DNA of 64,000 nucleotides. It comes from Vibrio sp. JC009. GTDB lineage: Bacteria; Pseudomonadota; Gammaproteobacteria; Enterobacterales; Vibrionaceae. A model generated the notes under the pieces. The model did no database searches, was not told the DNA's origin, and saw nothing but the letters and a program-made list of their open reading frames with translations. The position numbers were made by a program, and so were the translations under genes. Shown here in pieces: positions 1-9,714 of the stretch. The stretch covers positions 806,001 to 870,000 of the forward strand of contig NZ_CP092106.1 in NCBI RefSeq assembly GCF_029016485.1, given 5' to 3'. Every line of letters starts with the position of its first letter. Position 1 is the first letter of the stretch.

Positions 1-116
1 TGTATCTGGCGCTTTCTTACGATCACCGTTTAATCGATGGCCGTGAGTCAGTGAGCTTCTTGGTTACCATCAAAGAATTACTGGAAGATCCAGCTCGTTT
101 ATTACTGGATGTGTAA
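1..116 (+). CDS. sucB: Dihydrolipoyllysine succinyltransferase (E2 of 2-oxoglutarate dehydrogenase), 3' end only
   Basis: The window opens inside this gene; the readable frame starts at base 3 and gives the last 37 residues. They contain the catalytic-domain signature of 2-oxoacid dehydrogenase E2 enzymes, [10 protein letters not shown], whose His and Asp take part in succinyl transfer to CoA. The C-terminus (DPARLLLDV) is typical of SucB. The gene directly precedes sucCD on the same strand, which is the usual order sucA-sucB-sucC-sucD in enterobacteria and vibrios. Only the C-terminus is visible, so lipoyl and subunit-binding domains cannot be judged. Confidence 0.95.
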   Translation, partial: YLALSYDHRLIDGRESVSFLVTIKELLEDPARLLLDV

Positions 117-305
117 GCGTTCTGATACCTGAGAAATCAAGGGTCAGACGGCTCGACATCTGACTCTTTACAAATGCCTGCTTTATGCAGGTGTTTGTTA
201 AAGTAGTACCCTATAACGTGAAGGCGATTAGCTAATTAACGGAATTGGCATAAAGCCTTAGAGATATAATAAATCCCTGAAGGGATAAACTAACGGAATA
301 GCACA

Positions 306-1472
306 ATGAATTTGCATGAATATCAAGCCAAGCAGCTCTTTGCTGAATTCGGTTTGCCGGTACCGGAAGGTTACGCTTGTGATACGCCACAGGAAGCTTT
401 CGAGGCAGCCGGCCGCATCAGCTCGGAAAAGAAAGTCGTTAAGTGTCAGGTTCACGCTGGCGGACGCGGTAAAGCTGGTGGCGTAGAACTGCATGAAACC
501 AAAGAAGGCGTGAAAGAGTTTGCGCAAAAGTGGCTGGGTAAAAACCTGGTAACTTATCAGACAGATGCGAATGGTCAGCCTGTATCGAAAATCCTTGTGG
601 AAGAAGCATCCGACATCGCCAGTGAGCTTTATCTTGGCGCAGTGGTTGATCGCTCTTCTCAGCGTATTGTCTTTATGGCCTCTACCGAAGGTGGTGTAGA
701 AATTGAGAAGGTTGCGGAAGAGACGCCGGAGCTTATTCATAAAGCCGCTATCGACCCTTTATGTGGTCCTCAGGCATTCCAGGGACGTGAGCTTGCCTTT
801 AAGCTTGGCCTGGAAGGTGATCAGATCAAACAGTTTACGAAAATCTTTATGGGACTGGGCAATATGTTTGCTCAGTACGATCTGGCGCTGCTTGAAATCA
901 ACCCGCTGGTGATTACCGGCGAGGGTAACCTGCTTTGTCTGGACGGTAAGATCAACATTGATTCCAATGCGCTTTACCGTCAGCCAAAACTGCGTGAAAT
1001 GCACGATCCTTCGCAGGAAGATGAGCGTGAAGCACATGCGGCTCAGTGGGAGCTGAACTATGTGGCTCTGGATGGAAGCATCGGCTGTATGGTGAACGGT
1101 GCAGGCCTTGCAATGGGTACCATGGACATTGTTAACACGCACGGCGGCAGCCCGGCGAACTTCCTTGATGTTGGTGGCGGCGCAACCAAAGAGCGTGTCA
1201 CCGAAGCCTTTAAGATCATCCTTTCCGATGAAAATGTGAAAGCAGTACTGGTGAATATCTTTGGCGGTATTGTTCGCTGTGACCTGATTGCTGAAGGTAT
1301 TATCGGTGCCGTTGAAGAAGTGGGCGTAAAAGTGCCTGTAGTGGTTCGCCTTGAAGGTAATAATGCTCCACTTGGCTCTCAGAAGCTGGCAGAAAGTGGC
1401 CTTAATATCATAGCTGCGAACTCGCTAACTGAAGCAGCGGAAAAAGTAGTTGCAGCAGCGGAGGGTAAATAA
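306..1472 (+). CDS. sucC: Succinyl-CoA synthetase beta subunit
   Basis: This is the 388-residue beta subunit of succinate-CoA ligase, which makes succinate and ATP (or GTP) from succinyl-CoA in the cytoplasmic TCA cycle. The N-terminus [18 protein letters not shown] and the ATP-grasp fold residues ([12 protein letters not shown] near residue 50) are diagnostic, as is the GGGAT...[10 protein letters not shown] segment near the C-terminus that contacts the alpha subunit. Length equals that of the E. coli protein. The stop codon TAA shares its last A with the ATG of sucD, so the two subunits are translationally coupled. Confidence 0.98.
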   Translation: MNLHEYQAKQLFAEFGLPVPEGYACDTPQEAFEAAGRISSEKKVVKCQVHAGGRGKAGGVELHETKEGVKEFAQKWLGKNLVTYQTDANGQPVSKILVEEASDIASELYLGAVVDRSSQRIVFMASTEGGVEIEKVAEETPELIHKAAIDPLCGPQAFQGRELAFKLGLEGDQIKQFTKIFMGLGNMFAQYDLALLEINPLVITGEGNLLCLDGKINIDSNALYRQPKLREMHDPSQEDEREAHAAQWELNYVALDGSIGCMVNGAGLAMGTMDIVNTHGGSPANFLDVGGGATKERVTEAFKIILSDENVKAVLVNIFGGIVRCDLIAEGIIGAVEEVGVKVPVVVRLEGNNAPLGSQKLAESGLNIIAANSLTEAAEKVVAAAEGK

Positions 1473-2344
1473 TGTCTGTATTAATCGATAAGAACACCAA
1501 GGTAATCTGTCAGGGTTTCACCGGTGGTCAGGGGACATTCCACTCTGAGCAGGCTATTGAATACGGCACGCAGATGGTTGGTGGTGTCTCTCCGGGTAAA
1601 GGCGGACAGATGCATCTGGGCCTTCCGGTATTTAACACTGTGCGTGAAGCGGTAGAAGCAACGGGTGCAACTGCATCGGTTATCTATGTTCCGGCTCCTT
1701 TCTGTAAAGATGCCATTCTTGAAGCTATTGATGCGGGTATCAAGATTATTGTTACCATCACCGAAGGTATTCCGACTCTGGATCTTCTGGATGTGAAAGT
1801 GCGTCTGGATGCAGAAGGCGTGGTTATGATTGGTCCTAACTGTCCGGGTATAATTACTCCGGACGAGTGTAAGATCGGCATTATGCCGGGCCATATCCAT
1901 AAGCGAGGCAAGGTGGGCATTGTTTCCCGCTCCGGTACTCTGACTTATGAAGCGGTTAAGCAGACCACAGATGAAGGCTTTGGCCAGTCAACCTGTGTTG
2001 GTATTGGTGGTGATCCGATTCCCGGCTCTAACTTTATCGATATCCTGAGACTGTTCCAGGACGATCCTGAAACCGAAGCGATTGTTATGATTGGTGAAAT
2101 CGGTGGCACAGCCGAGGAAGAAGCAGCAGCATTTATCAAAGAGAATGTGACTAAGCCAGTGGTTTCTTATATTGCAGGTGTTACAGCGCCTCCGGGTAAG
2201 CGTATGGGCCATGCCGGTGCGATTATCTCAGGCGGTAAAGGTACTGCTGACGATAAATTCGCGGCTCTTGAAGCGGCCGGTGTGAAGACAGTTAAGAGCC
2301 TTGCTGACATCGGTAAGGGACTGAGAGAAGTTACTGGTTGGTAA
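1472..2344 (+). CDS. sucD: Succinyl-CoA synthetase alpha subunit
   Basis: This 290-residue protein is the alpha subunit of succinate-CoA ligase; it binds CoA and carries the phosphorylated histidine. The CoA-binding Rossmann region starts with [21 protein letters not shown], and the phospho-His lies in the [14 protein letters not shown] loop near residue 246. It starts at the base where sucC ends (TAATG), which keeps subunit synthesis equimolar. A strong bidirectional terminator follows directly, so this is the last gene of the suc operon. Confidence 0.98.
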   Translation: MSVLIDKNTKVICQGFTGGQGTFHSEQAIEYGTQMVGGVSPGKGGQMHLGLPVFNTVREAVEATGATASVIYVPAPFCKDAILEAIDAGIKIIVTITEGIPTLDLLDVKVRLDAEGVVMIGPNCPGIITPDECKIGIMPGHIHKRGKVGIVSRSGTLTYEAVKQTTDEGFGQSTCVGIGGDPIPGSNFIDILRLFQDDPETEAIVMIGEIGGTAEEEAAAFIKENVTKPVVSYIAGVTAPPGKRMGHAGAIISGGKGTADDKFAALEAAGVKTVKSLADIGKGLREVTGW

Positions 2345-2370
2345 TATAGCTCAGCAAGAGACAACGAAAA

Positions 2371-2403
2371 GCCCGAACTTATCATGGTTCGGGCTTTTTT
2401 TGT
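2371..2403. terminator. Bidirectional terminator between sucD and torZ
   Basis: GCCCGAAC (2371-2378) pairs with GTTCGGGC (2387-2394) around an 8-base loop, followed by a run of T on the plus strand and preceded by GAAAA, which gives a short T run on the minus strand. It separates the convergent suc and tor operons. Confidence 0.9.
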
Positions 2404-2423
2404 CTAGCCGTTATGATGTTGTT

Positions 2424-4871
2424 TTAGGCATTTTTAGGTGGTGTGAATGCCATCAGCCCCGGAGCCTTGCCCTGGTATTTCTCGATACGAACCAGTGAAG
2501 AGTTTGCAGCACAGCCGTTTGACAGACGCGAAGCCGGGATATCGCGGGTCAGTACGTTCGGGCCACCGTTGCGGCACAGACCATTTTCATCCTGATCCGG
2601 CCATGCACCTTCGTGAACACAAACCGTACCTTGCTTAATGCCATCAGTCACAACTGCGCCAACCAGGATCTCACCACGGCCGTTGTAGGCACGAACCAGA
2701 TCACCGTTTGCAATGCCGCGAGCTTTTGCATCTTCTGAGTTGATGGTGATAGGTTCACGGTTTGCAACCGCATATTCGTCACGCAGCTTAGCGTAGTTAA
2801 ACTGGCTGTGCAGACGGTGTGCAGGGTGCGAAGTGATCAGCGTCAGCTCATTTTTCTTAGCGTTGCCAGCCCACTCATCAGGCACCATCCAGGTCGGGTG
2901 TGCCGGGCAGTCCTTCAGACCGAAGCCTTCGATGGTTTTCGAGTAGATCTCGATCTTACCTGAAGGCGTACCCAGCGGATTCATTACCGGATCCTTACGG
3001 AATTTTTCATGACGCACAAATTTCGCATTCTTCTTATTCGGCTTCATTTCGATCAGCTCGTTCTTCTTCCAGAACTGCTGGAATTTCGGCATACGAACGC
3101 GGGCACGTTTTGCTCCTTTTGCAGCTTCATCGTAGAAGTACTTCAGCCAGTCCATCTCTTCTTTACCTTCCGTGAAGATCTTGCGACCCTCTCCCGGGAT
3201 CAGAAGCTCAGACATACGGGCAAAGACTTCAAAGTCATTCAGTGCTTCAAACTGAGGCTCAATAACCTGAGGCATAGGAACAATGTGCTGCTTAGAGTAG
3301 TCACCTGTCATTGTCAGGTCATTACGCTCAAATGACGTTGTGATTGGCAGAACCACATCGGCGTGCTTAGCTGCGGCTGTCCAGTAGATCTCTGAAACAA
3401 CAGATAACTCAAGTTTTTGCCACGCTTTGATCAGACGGTTTGTATCCTGGTGATGAGTAAAGTTACCGCCACCGGTCCACCAGATCATCTTCAGGTTAGG
3501 GAAGGTCAGCTCATGGCCATTGTGCATGTACTTCATACCAGGATTTTCAATTGCTTCAATAATACGCGCTGCAGGAACAGCGTTCACCGCTTCCTTAGAT
3601 GCAGAGCGGGCACCAGACTTACCAGCCTTACCAACCGTTGCACCCATTGCAGGCAATACACCACCGTCACGGGTCGGGTTACCGCCGTTAGAGTAGTGGT
3701 AAGAAAGACCGAAACCACCACCAGGAAGACCGATCTGACCCAGCATTGCAGCAAGTGTTGCCAGCATCCAGTGGCGCTGTTCACCGTGCTGCTGACGCTG
3801 CATTGACCAGCCTGACATCAGCATGGTGCGGTTTGAGCTGAAGATATCAGCCAGCACTTCCATCTGCTTAGCAGGTACGCCACAGATAGCTTCAGCCCAT
3901 GCAGGCGTTTTTGGTGTACCGTCTGTTTTACCCAGCAGGTACTCTTCAAATTTGTCGTAACCTACGGTGTATTTGTTCAGGAACTCTTTATCGTGCTTAT
4001 TCTTCTCTACCAGAGAATAAGCAACACCCAACATCATGGCAGTATCCGTGAACGGGTGAGGAGCAATCCACTGCGCAGCGTCGCCGAAGAAATCGATAGT
4101 TTCAGAGCGCATCGGGTCGATACAGATAAGCGTCTTGCCAGATTTTTTCAGCTGGTGGAAGAACTCAATACCTGTGTTTTCCGTTGATGTCCATGCGATA
4201 CGAAGCGTGTTCATCGGGTTCATACCCCAAAGCACCACAACATCTGAGTTTTCCATTACCACAGGGTGTGTTGTCTGCTGTTCGTAAACTTCAATAGAAC
4301 CCATTACGTGAGGCATGATGATCTGAGAAGCACCGGTAGAGTAGTCACCCAGGTGGCTGGTGTAACCACCGGCAAGGCTCATATAACGGCGCAGCAGCTC
4401 GCGTCCTTTATGCAGAACGCCGGATGAACGCCAGCCGTAAGAACCGGCAAACACACTTTCATCGCTGTACTTACCACGAATACGCATATGCTGATCATGG
4501 ATCAGTTTCAGAGCTTCATCCCATGACACTCGCACGTACTCGTCTTTACCACGAGGCTTAGCCGGATTTTCAGGGTTTTCCAGGTAGCTTTTACGTACCA
4601 TAGGGTACTTGATACGAGCCTTAGTATGAACCTGATCAGGGCCGGTATGCTGCAGGCTGTTTGGCACTGTTTTTGGTAGTGCGCCTTCAGTTGAGACCAG
4701 CTTTCCGTCTTCTACTACTGCGTACAGGGGCCCCATGCGAGACGCCGTAAGTACTCCCTGACCTTTGTTAGACTTTGCGTTTACGCTCATAGGAACGAGC
4801 GAAGTAATAGCCAGTGCACCAGCGGTTGCACCAGAACCTTTCAGAAAACTACGGCGGGTAAGATTATCCAT
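2424..4871 (-). CDS. torZ: Periplasmic trimethylamine-N-oxide/biotin-S-oxide reductase, molybdopterin enzyme
   Basis: This 815-residue protein reduces TMAO or related N- and S-oxides in the periplasm. It carries a twin-arginine signal (LTRRSFLKG, residues 4-12), the YGWRSSG motif near 145-151, and the GDYSTGA motif whose Ser178 should ligate molybdenum, as in the DMSO-reductase family. Much of the sequence ([46 protein letters not shown]) matches what I remember of E. coli TorZ better than TorA, and the length is also TorZ-like (about 810 rather than 848). It lies 32 bases after torY in the same operon. No torD chaperone gene is present in this window. Confidence 0.93.
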   Translation of the reverse strand: MDNLTRRSFLKGSGATAGALAITSLVPMSVNAKSNKGQGVLTASRMGPLYAVVEDGKLVSTEGALPKTVPNSLQHTGPDQVHTKARIKYPMVRKSYLENPENPAKPRGKDEYVRVSWDEALKLIHDQHMRIRGKYSDESVFAGSYGWRSSGVLHKGRELLRRYMSLAGGYTSHLGDYSTGASQIIMPHVMGSIEVYEQQTTHPVVMENSDVVVLWGMNPMNTLRIAWTSTENTGIEFFHQLKKSGKTLICIDPMRSETIDFFGDAAQWIAPHPFTDTAMMLGVAYSLVEKNKHDKEFLNKYTVGYDKFEEYLLGKTDGTPKTPAWAEAICGVPAKQMEVLADIFSSNRTMLMSGWSMQRQQHGEQRHWMLATLAAMLGQIGLPGGGFGLSYHYSNGGNPTRDGGVLPAMGATVGKAGKSGARSASKEAVNAVPAARIIEAIENPGMKYMHNGHELTFPNLKMIWWTGGGNFTHHQDTNRLIKAWQKLELSVVSEIYWTAAAKHADVVLPITTSFERNDLTMTGDYSKQHIVPMPQVIEPQFEALNDFEVFARMSELLIPGEGRKIFTEGKEEMDWLKYFYDEAAKGAKRARVRMPKFQQFWKKNELIEMKPNKKNAKFVRHEKFRKDPVMNPLGTPSGKIEIYSKTIEGFGLKDCPAHPTWMVPDEWAGNAKKNELTLITSHPAHRLHSQFNYAKLRDEYAVANREPITINSEDAKARGIANGDLVRAYNGRGEILVGAVVTDGIKQGTVCVHEGAWPDQDENGLCRNGGPNVLTRDIPASRLSNGCAANSSLVRIEKYQGKAPGLMAFTPPKNA

Positions 4872-4903
4872 AGTGTTGTTCCTTGTATATTTTAGTAATA
4901 GGT

Positions 4904-5998
4904 TTAATGACCAGCGCCAGCGACATCTTTCGCATGGTTCTGGAAATACTTGGTAAGAATTTCAAGGTCGAGCTCTGAGATATCTGTTCGCTCGCCCATT
5001 CCTTTTGCAACCGGTCCCCAGGCGTTAACCGTAAAGTGGGTTGCCGGGATCTTGGCATGACATGCAGAGCAGTAAACGTTGTCCAGTTCTTCTGCGTATG
5101 TCCATAAAGGTTCAGAAGAAGGCAGTACAGGTGCATCAATGGTGGCTGTCAGCTCGGCACTACGCCAATTGTTGCCGTATTCGTCTGCTTTGAATTCACC
5201 CACTTTCAGTGCGGCCTGGCCAGCTTCGGTAAGAGAGGCGATAATGGAACGCTGTCCTTCACCCATATAGATAACCTGCTCAGCGCCCTGCATCTGATAG
5301 CCGTGCAAAAGCACCTGACGTTCGTTGCCGTTAGCACTTAATACTTCAACCTCTACAGCAGGATTGATGCGGCCAAGTTCACCCATTTCAGAGCTGCTTA
5401 CGGTATAAACACGCTTAGCCGATTCCGGGGTATTCCCGGCTTCTGTTACTAAGCTGTCATAAGCTTCTGAGTCCATCTCAGCGGCTGGCGGGAAGTGAGC
5501 AACACCTTTGTGACACTCGATACAGGTCAGGCCGTTTTCCTGGCCATATTCGTGCATCTTCACGGCGTTTTCAGACTGCTCATAGGTGTCCATAGCACCA
5601 AAGTCGTGACAAGAGCGGCAGGTTGCAGAGTCGTTTGCTTTCATCTGATCCCACACCATCTGCGCCATTTCCATACGGTGCTCTTCAAACTTCTCTTCGT
5701 CGTCTATCTTGCCGGTGACAAACTCATGATAGATGTCTTTAGAGGCGCGGATTTTAGTCCAGATATAATCAATCGGCTCTTCCGGGATATGGCAGTCAGA
5801 GCACTCAGCACGAATACCTTTAGCATTCGAGAAGTGAATAGACGCCTGATACTCTTCATACGGAATCTGCATGCTGTGACAGGACAGACAAAATTCAGTG
5901 TCTGAGGTGCTGTGCATAATTGCCTGTGTACCACCAAGAGTGATCCAGCCAATTACCAGACCAGCTAACAGAATTCCTATTGTTTTTTTCATGTTCAC
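4904..5998 (-). CDS. torY: Membrane-anchored pentaheme c-type cytochrome, electron donor to TorZ
   Basis: The 364-residue protein has an N-terminal membrane anchor (about residues 5-27) followed by a NapC/NirT-like domain with four CxxCH heme sites (CLSCH, CSDCH, CRSCH, CIECH) and a C-terminal monoheme domain with CSACH. This five-heme layout is that of TorC/TorY, which take electrons from menaquinol and pass them to the periplasmic reductase. The motifs [18 protein letters not shown] and [14 protein letters not shown] resemble E. coli TorY, whose length is nearly the same. It is the first gene of the torYZ operon, preceded by a 436-base spacer with repeated palindromes. Confidence 0.93.
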   Translation of the reverse strand: MNMKKTIGILLAGLVIGWITLGGTQAIMHSTSDTEFCLSCHSMQIPYEEYQASIHFSNAKGIRAECSDCHIPEEPIDYIWTKIRASKDIYHEFVTGKIDDEEKFEEHRMEMAQMVWDQMKANDSATCRSCHDFGAMDTYEQSENAVKMHEYGQENGLTCIECHKGVAHFPPAAEMDSEAYDSLVTEAGNTPESAKRVYTVSSSEMGELGRINPAVEVEVLSANGNERQVLLHGYQMQGAEQVIYMGEGQRSIIASLTEAGQAALKVGEFKADEYGNNWRSAELTATIDAPVLPSSEPLWTYAEELDNVYCSACHAKIPATHFTVNAWGPVAKGMGERTDISELDLEILTKYFQNHAKDVAGAGH

Positions 5999-6434
5999 TA
6001 CACTGTGTTCGTTATCGTTAATTCCTGCACTTCAGGAACATCATCGGTTATGACATCGGTTTGCAATTGCATATAGTTCGCAATCACGGACGCTTGAGCG
6101 TCATAATGAACGCATTGTACGCTATAGCGGATTATTGGATCAACATAGCGGATCACATCTTTTTATTGATAGAGTGAATTTTTGTGGTTTTTTTCAGATC
6201 TTTCGCCTGAATGATGAAATCGCGGGGCAACCACACCAGATACAAGTGCTCCGGTCTGGCCGCAGTAGGTCATGATTAGATTAAGAGGTGACGTTATTCC
6301 ATTAATCACTATAATGGATGCTTGTACGCTATAGCGTTATCTGCCAACCTGCCAATGTCAATTTGAGTCGAGTGTTTGGGATATAACGAAAATATAGGCG
6401 GCATTAAAATAAGAAACAGAGATAAGGCGATCAT
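5999..6434. promoter_or_regulatory. torY / XRE-cupin regulator divergent control region with two identical palindromic sites
   Basis: This 436-base spacer separates torY (leftward) from the regulator gene (rightward). A 15-base sequence TTGTACGCTATAGCG occurs twice in the same orientation, at 6115-6129 and 6322-6336; each copy contains the perfect 10-base palindrome CGCTATAGCG, and each is preceded by a similar ATAATG(A/G)A(C/T)GC stretch. One copy lies toward each of the two genes. I infer operators for the divergent XRE-cupin protein. No clear TorR-type box or FNR site was recognised. Confidence 0.55.
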
Positions 6435-6992
6435 ATGGAAGATTTTTCGATTCTGGGAGAAAACCTAAAAAGTATCCGCAATAAGAGAGGGTTAAGCCTG
6501 AGTGAGGCCTCTTCCCTGACGGGTGTAAGCAAAACCATGCTAAGTCAGATAGAGCGATCAGAATCCATGCCGACCATTGCAACCGTCTGGAAAATAGCTA
6601 ACGGCTTAAAAATTAAGCTTGAAAGTTTGCTGGATAATCCCAATCCTTGCTCCACGTATGATGTGAAAAATATCAAGGATATGATCCCGGTTGAAGATGA
6701 TAACGGCCGGATGATTATCTACAGTATCTTCCCGTTCTCACCAACAAGCGGATACGAAGTGGTGTACGCCGTTTTTAAACCGGGATGCAGCTATACCGAT
6801 CCCACAAGCCATGAAAACAGCACCACTGAGCAGATTTTTGTTCACCAGGGAACCCTGGATTTGATTGTCGGTAAAAAAACATACGCCATAAATGAAGGTA
6901 GCTCTATTACCTTTGACTCCAAGGATGCGCATACCTACACCAATACCGGCGATACTGATGTGAATGCGCTGATTATTGTGAATTACGATTAG
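6435..6992 (+). CDS. XRE-family transcriptional regulator with C-terminal cupin domain
   Basis: The 185-residue protein has an N-terminal helix-turn-helix of the Cro/CI type (about residues 7-61: LGENLKSIRNKRGLSLSEAS...SKTMLSQIERSESMPTIATVWKIANGL) and a C-terminal cupin fold (about 110-183, with EQIFVHQGTLDLIVGKKTYAINEGSSITFDSKDAHTY split over two motifs). Proteins of this build are small-molecule-responsive repressors in which the cupin binds the effector. It is divergent from torYZ across a spacer with two identical palindromes, so torYZ and its own gene are its most likely targets; that is inference. Its stop overlaps the stop of the convergent AraC-type gene by a few bases. Confidence 0.85.
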   Translation: MEDFSILGENLKSIRNKRGLSLSEASSLTGVSKTMLSQIERSESMPTIATVWKIANGLKIKLESLLDNPNPCSTYDVKNIKDMIPVEDDNGRMIIYSIFPFSPTSGYEVVYAVFKPGCSYTDPTSHENSTTEQIFVHQGTLDLIVGKKTYAINEGSSITFDSKDAHTYTNTGDTDVNALIIVNYD

Positions 6993-7897
6993 TGATAAAT
7001 CTGGTCGATTACACCTTCTGGTAAAGGAATGGATTGCACCCATTGCTTAGGTGACTGTCCATACATACGTTTAAACTCACGGCTAAATTGAGAAGAGCTT
7101 TCGTAGCCCACTTCCAGAGCGGCAGTGCTTACGTTCATTCCGCCGGCCAGTTTCATGGCTGCGGAATTCAGGCGCATCGACTTCACAAACTGAATAGGCG
7201 ACATCATGGTTGCCTGTTTGAATTTACGGTGGAGCACGGCCCGGCTCATTCCAACCTGCGCAGCCATATCTTCGATGGTGACAGATTTATCCAGGTTGGT
7301 GGACAGATACTCTATGGCTCTGGCGATTTCATTGCCGATACCAAACGCGCGCCTGGCAGAATCACCGGCCTCTCCCTTTAGCACTGTGTAGTACAGCTCA
7401 CGGAGCCGGCCATCTCCCAGCACTGAGGTATCAGCAGGGCTATCGCCCAGTTGCAGTAACCGTAGCAGTGCGTCTGTGAATGCGTCGTCCCAGTGTGAGA
7501 GAGCAAACCCTGAAGGGAGCGGGCCACCTGTAGGTTTGCGGATTGCACCAGATGCACTTTCCATTTCAATTGCCAGCTCAGTCATCACTTTTGTATCGAG
7601 GGAGATATAAACACCCAGAAGAGGCTCTTCAGGAGAGGCAAGAGGCGCACCGGCCTCAACGGGCATCGACATTGAGCAACACATGTATTGGTTGCTGTCA
7701 TAAACGTATCTTTTGCCATCCAGTATTGCTTCTTTCGCTCCACTGACGACAACAGCGACAACGGGTTCGTATACTGCCGGAGTGCACCGGATAGAGCGGG
7801 TTTCCCGGAATAGTTTCACCCCTTTAACACCGGTCTCAAACATGCCATCTTCACTGATTCTGCTTTCAATCAGTTGCCTGATAATTTCTTTACTCAT
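6989..7897 (-). CDS. AraC-family transcriptional regulator with AraC_N (cupin-like) domain
   Basis: The 302-residue protein has an N-terminal AraC_N domain (about residues 20-170, with RCTPAVYEPVVAVVVSGAKEAILDG and MCCSMSMPVEAG) and a C-terminal double helix-turn-helix (about 195-290: TIEDMAAQVGMSRAVLHRKFKQATMMSPIQFVKSMRL and VSTAALEVGYESSSQFSREFKRMYGQSPKQW). Relatives such as E. coli YqhC control oxidoreductase or stress genes. It lies 191 bases downstream of the siderophore-interacting protein gene on the same strand and might regulate it, but no operator was recognised. The effector is unknown. Confidence 0.88.
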   Translation of the reverse strand: MSKEIIRQLIESRISEDGMFETGVKGVKLFRETRSIRCTPAVYEPVVAVVVSGAKEAILDGKRYVYDSNQYMCCSMSMPVEAGAPLASPEEPLLGVYISLDTKVMTELAIEMESASGAIRKPTGGPLPSGFALSHWDDAFTDALLRLLQLGDSPADTSVLGDGRLRELYYTVLKGEAGDSARRAFGIGNEIARAIEYLSTNLDKSVTIEDMAAQVGMSRAVLHRKFKQATMMSPIQFVKSMRLNSAAMKLAGGMNVSTAALEVGYESSSQFSREFKRMYGQSPKQWVQSIPLPEGVIDQIYH

Positions 7898-8088
7898 AAA
7901 GCTTACACGGCTTAATAAAACACATATTCAACGTAGCACTGTGAAGTGCACAATTCAATCGAGTGATACAATTAGGCATAAATTAGAGATTATCTCGCCT
8001 ATTTCTGCGCTAGGCAGAGAGTTATATTGGTTCACGACGAAGAACGAGAGTTCTGCAACCAATTAGAAGCACTCAACCCCGGGGAATT

Positions 8089-8886
8089 CTAGGACAAGCC
8101 CTGATTGCCTGACTCTTGTTCTTCAGCATCTTTACGCTTAATTACCTTATGACCGTCTTCGGTAACCCCGTTTTTCCAGTAGCTGCTGATGTATGAATTA
8201 CCTCGCTGAACATCGCGCTCATTTCGGAAGTACTCTCGTAGTGAGCGCATGGAATCAAATTCGCAGGCACTCCAGACAGAGGCTTCGCCATCCAGCCATT
8301 TTTTGCCTTTTGCGACATCGGCAATAGCGCTTTCATCATCTTTAATAAGCCACTCGATCTCTATGCCTTCAGGTGCTTCCAGTGTCTGCTTATCATCGGC
8401 TGAGTTTACTTCAACAACCGCATAGCCTTTTGCACCAGCAGGAAGGTTTTTCAGTTTTACGGACATAGCCGGCAGGGCCGTCATATCAGCCACAAGGAAG
8501 AACCAGTCTGCGTCATGGTTGAGCCCCTGAATAATGCCCGGACCTGCGATTGAAATGCTATCGCCTTTCTGTGCTTCAAACGCCCAGTTACAGGCAAAGC
8601 CACCTTCAGGGCTTTCTGTAATGTGTCTTACAAACTGAACTTCTATGCTTTTTTCAGCTTTATTGAATTTTTTAATGGTGTAGGTGCGCATAAAAGGTCT
8701 GCTGCCTTCCTCCAGAGAAGAGAGGTCAACACCGCCTTCTTTGTTGAACATAAGCTTTATGTAGCCGCCTTCACACTCATCCGGAAAATCAGCAAAGCTT
8801 TCGCTCTGGAAAACGATCTGCTGCATATTGGGTGTTACCAGCGAGGCGGAGACTACAGTTGCTTTTGATGGTTTACCTTTTTTCAT
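8089..8886 (-). CDS. Siderophore-interacting protein, FAD-dependent ferric-siderophore reductase family (ViuB/YqjH-like)
   Basis: This 265-residue cytoplasmic flavoprotein belongs to the SIP family, which releases iron from imported ferric siderophores by reduction. The FAD-binding barrel has the RPFMRTYTIKKF motif (about residues 62-73; RxYT binds the flavin), and the C-terminal SIP domain has WSACEFDSMRSLREYFRNERDV and the ISSYWKNGVTEDGHK motif near the end. It starts 35 bases downstream of the recombinase-like gene and may be cotranscribed with it. No siderophore synthesis or receptor genes are nearby and I see no convincing Fur box in front of it. Confidence 0.88.
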   Translation of the reverse strand: MKKGKPSKATVVSASLVTPNMQQIVFQSESFADFPDECEGGYIKLMFNKEGGVDLSSLEEGSRPFMRTYTIKKFNKAEKSIEVQFVRHITESPEGGFACNWAFEAQKGDSISIAGPGIIQGLNHDADWFFLVADMTALPAMSVKLKNLPAGAKGYAVVEVNSADDKQTLEAPEGIEIEWLIKDDESAIADVAKGKKWLDGEASVWSACEFDSMRSLREYFRNERDVQRGNSYISSYWKNGVTEDGHKVIKRKDAEEQESGNQGLS

Positions 8887-8921
8887 GTCTGACTCTCTTT
8901 TAAAATCTGTTGTTATCTGGT

Positions 8922-9548
8922 TTAGCCGCGTAGTTTCATCTCAGGAGACTCGGCTTTTTGTTTTAACTTGCTTTTTACTCTTTTGACCGTTGAGATACTG
9001 GCCCCTGTTTCATCAGCGGTGGCCTGGAGGGTTTTGCCTTCCAGAAGCAGTGTGGCAATCTGGTGATGAAGCTCTTTATTTGCCCGTCGGCCCTGGAATT
9101 TTTTCGCCCACTCATCCGGGTTTTGCCTTAATGCCTGCCTGCTTATTTCTGCATAAGCGAGGCGGCGTCTTTTTTCTGATGACGCCATTCCTTCAAGAAG
9201 TGCTAACTGAGCTTCTGTTTCAGGGCTACCTTGTTGCAGCACCAGCTCTTGGTTAACCGTGTGCAGCTTCGCACCTTTATCAAGGATCTTGCAAATGGTG
9301 TCCCTGACATCGGCAAAGTGACCACCAAGTACATCAAGCCACCAGACAATCACTGTGTCCCCGGAATTCAGCTCACTGAGCATCTTCTGCAATACCGGGC
9401 GTTCTTCTGCTGCAACAAAACCTCTTATTTTTCTTTCCTCGTACATAGAAAGCTGAGGGAAGCGCTGTTTCATTGAAGCGATATCATCTTCAATATTTGG
9501 ATTCTTTGGAGAGATCCTGATGTAGCCGGATACTTTACTTTCTGCCAT
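8922..9548 (-). CDS. Serine-recombinase-family protein with degenerate catalytic site
   Basis: The 208-residue protein has the layout of small resolvases/invertases: an N-terminal catalytic domain (about residues 5-140) and a C-terminal helix-turn-helix (about 150-195: GRRANKELHHQIATLLLEGKT...STVKRVKSK). The catalytic serine is kept in GYIRIS and the Arg in AAEERPVLQKML is present. In the motif normally written LDRLGR, however, the sequence reads LDVLGG, so both arginines that activate the scissile phosphate in family members are replaced. It therefore probably binds DNA without recombining it. No inverted invertible segment or transposon is associated; a 14-base inverted repeat lies directly upstream. 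Confidence 0.8.
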   Translation of the reverse strand: MAESKVSGYIRISPKNPNIEDDIASMKQRFPQLSMYEERKIRGFVAAEERPVLQKMLSELNSGDTVIVWWLDVLGGHFADVRDTICKILDKGAKLHTVNQELVLQQGSPETEAQLALLEGMASSEKRRRLAYAEISRQALRQNPDEWAKKFQGRRANKELHHQIATLLLEGKTLQATADETGASISTVKRVKSKLKQKAESPEMKLRG

Positions 9549-9556
9549 AACTTTTT

Positions 9557-9628
9557 TGGTTCATTTGATTTTTTGGTTCATAATAATTGGTTCATATAGA
9601 AATGTAAACACCAAATGAACCAATTATT
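9557..9628. repeat. TGGTTCAT direct repeats and perfect 14-base inverted repeat upstream of the recombinase-like gene
   Basis: TGGTTCAT occurs three times in the same orientation (9557-9564, 9574-9581, 9588-9595) and once inverted (9615-9622). The third and inverted copies extend to a perfect 14-base inverted repeat, AATAATTGGTTCAT (9582-9595) and ATGAACCAATTATT (9615-9628), with a 19-base spacer. The array begins 9 bases upstream of the recombinase-like start codon, so it is a likely operator for that protein, or a remnant recombination site. Confidence 0.75.
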
Positions 9629-9714
9629 CATATCACAGTTCTATTAATTAATAGATTGAGAATTTCGCAATGAATGCTATTTTTGATGGGAATAGTGTTA
9701 ACTGGTAACTGCTC

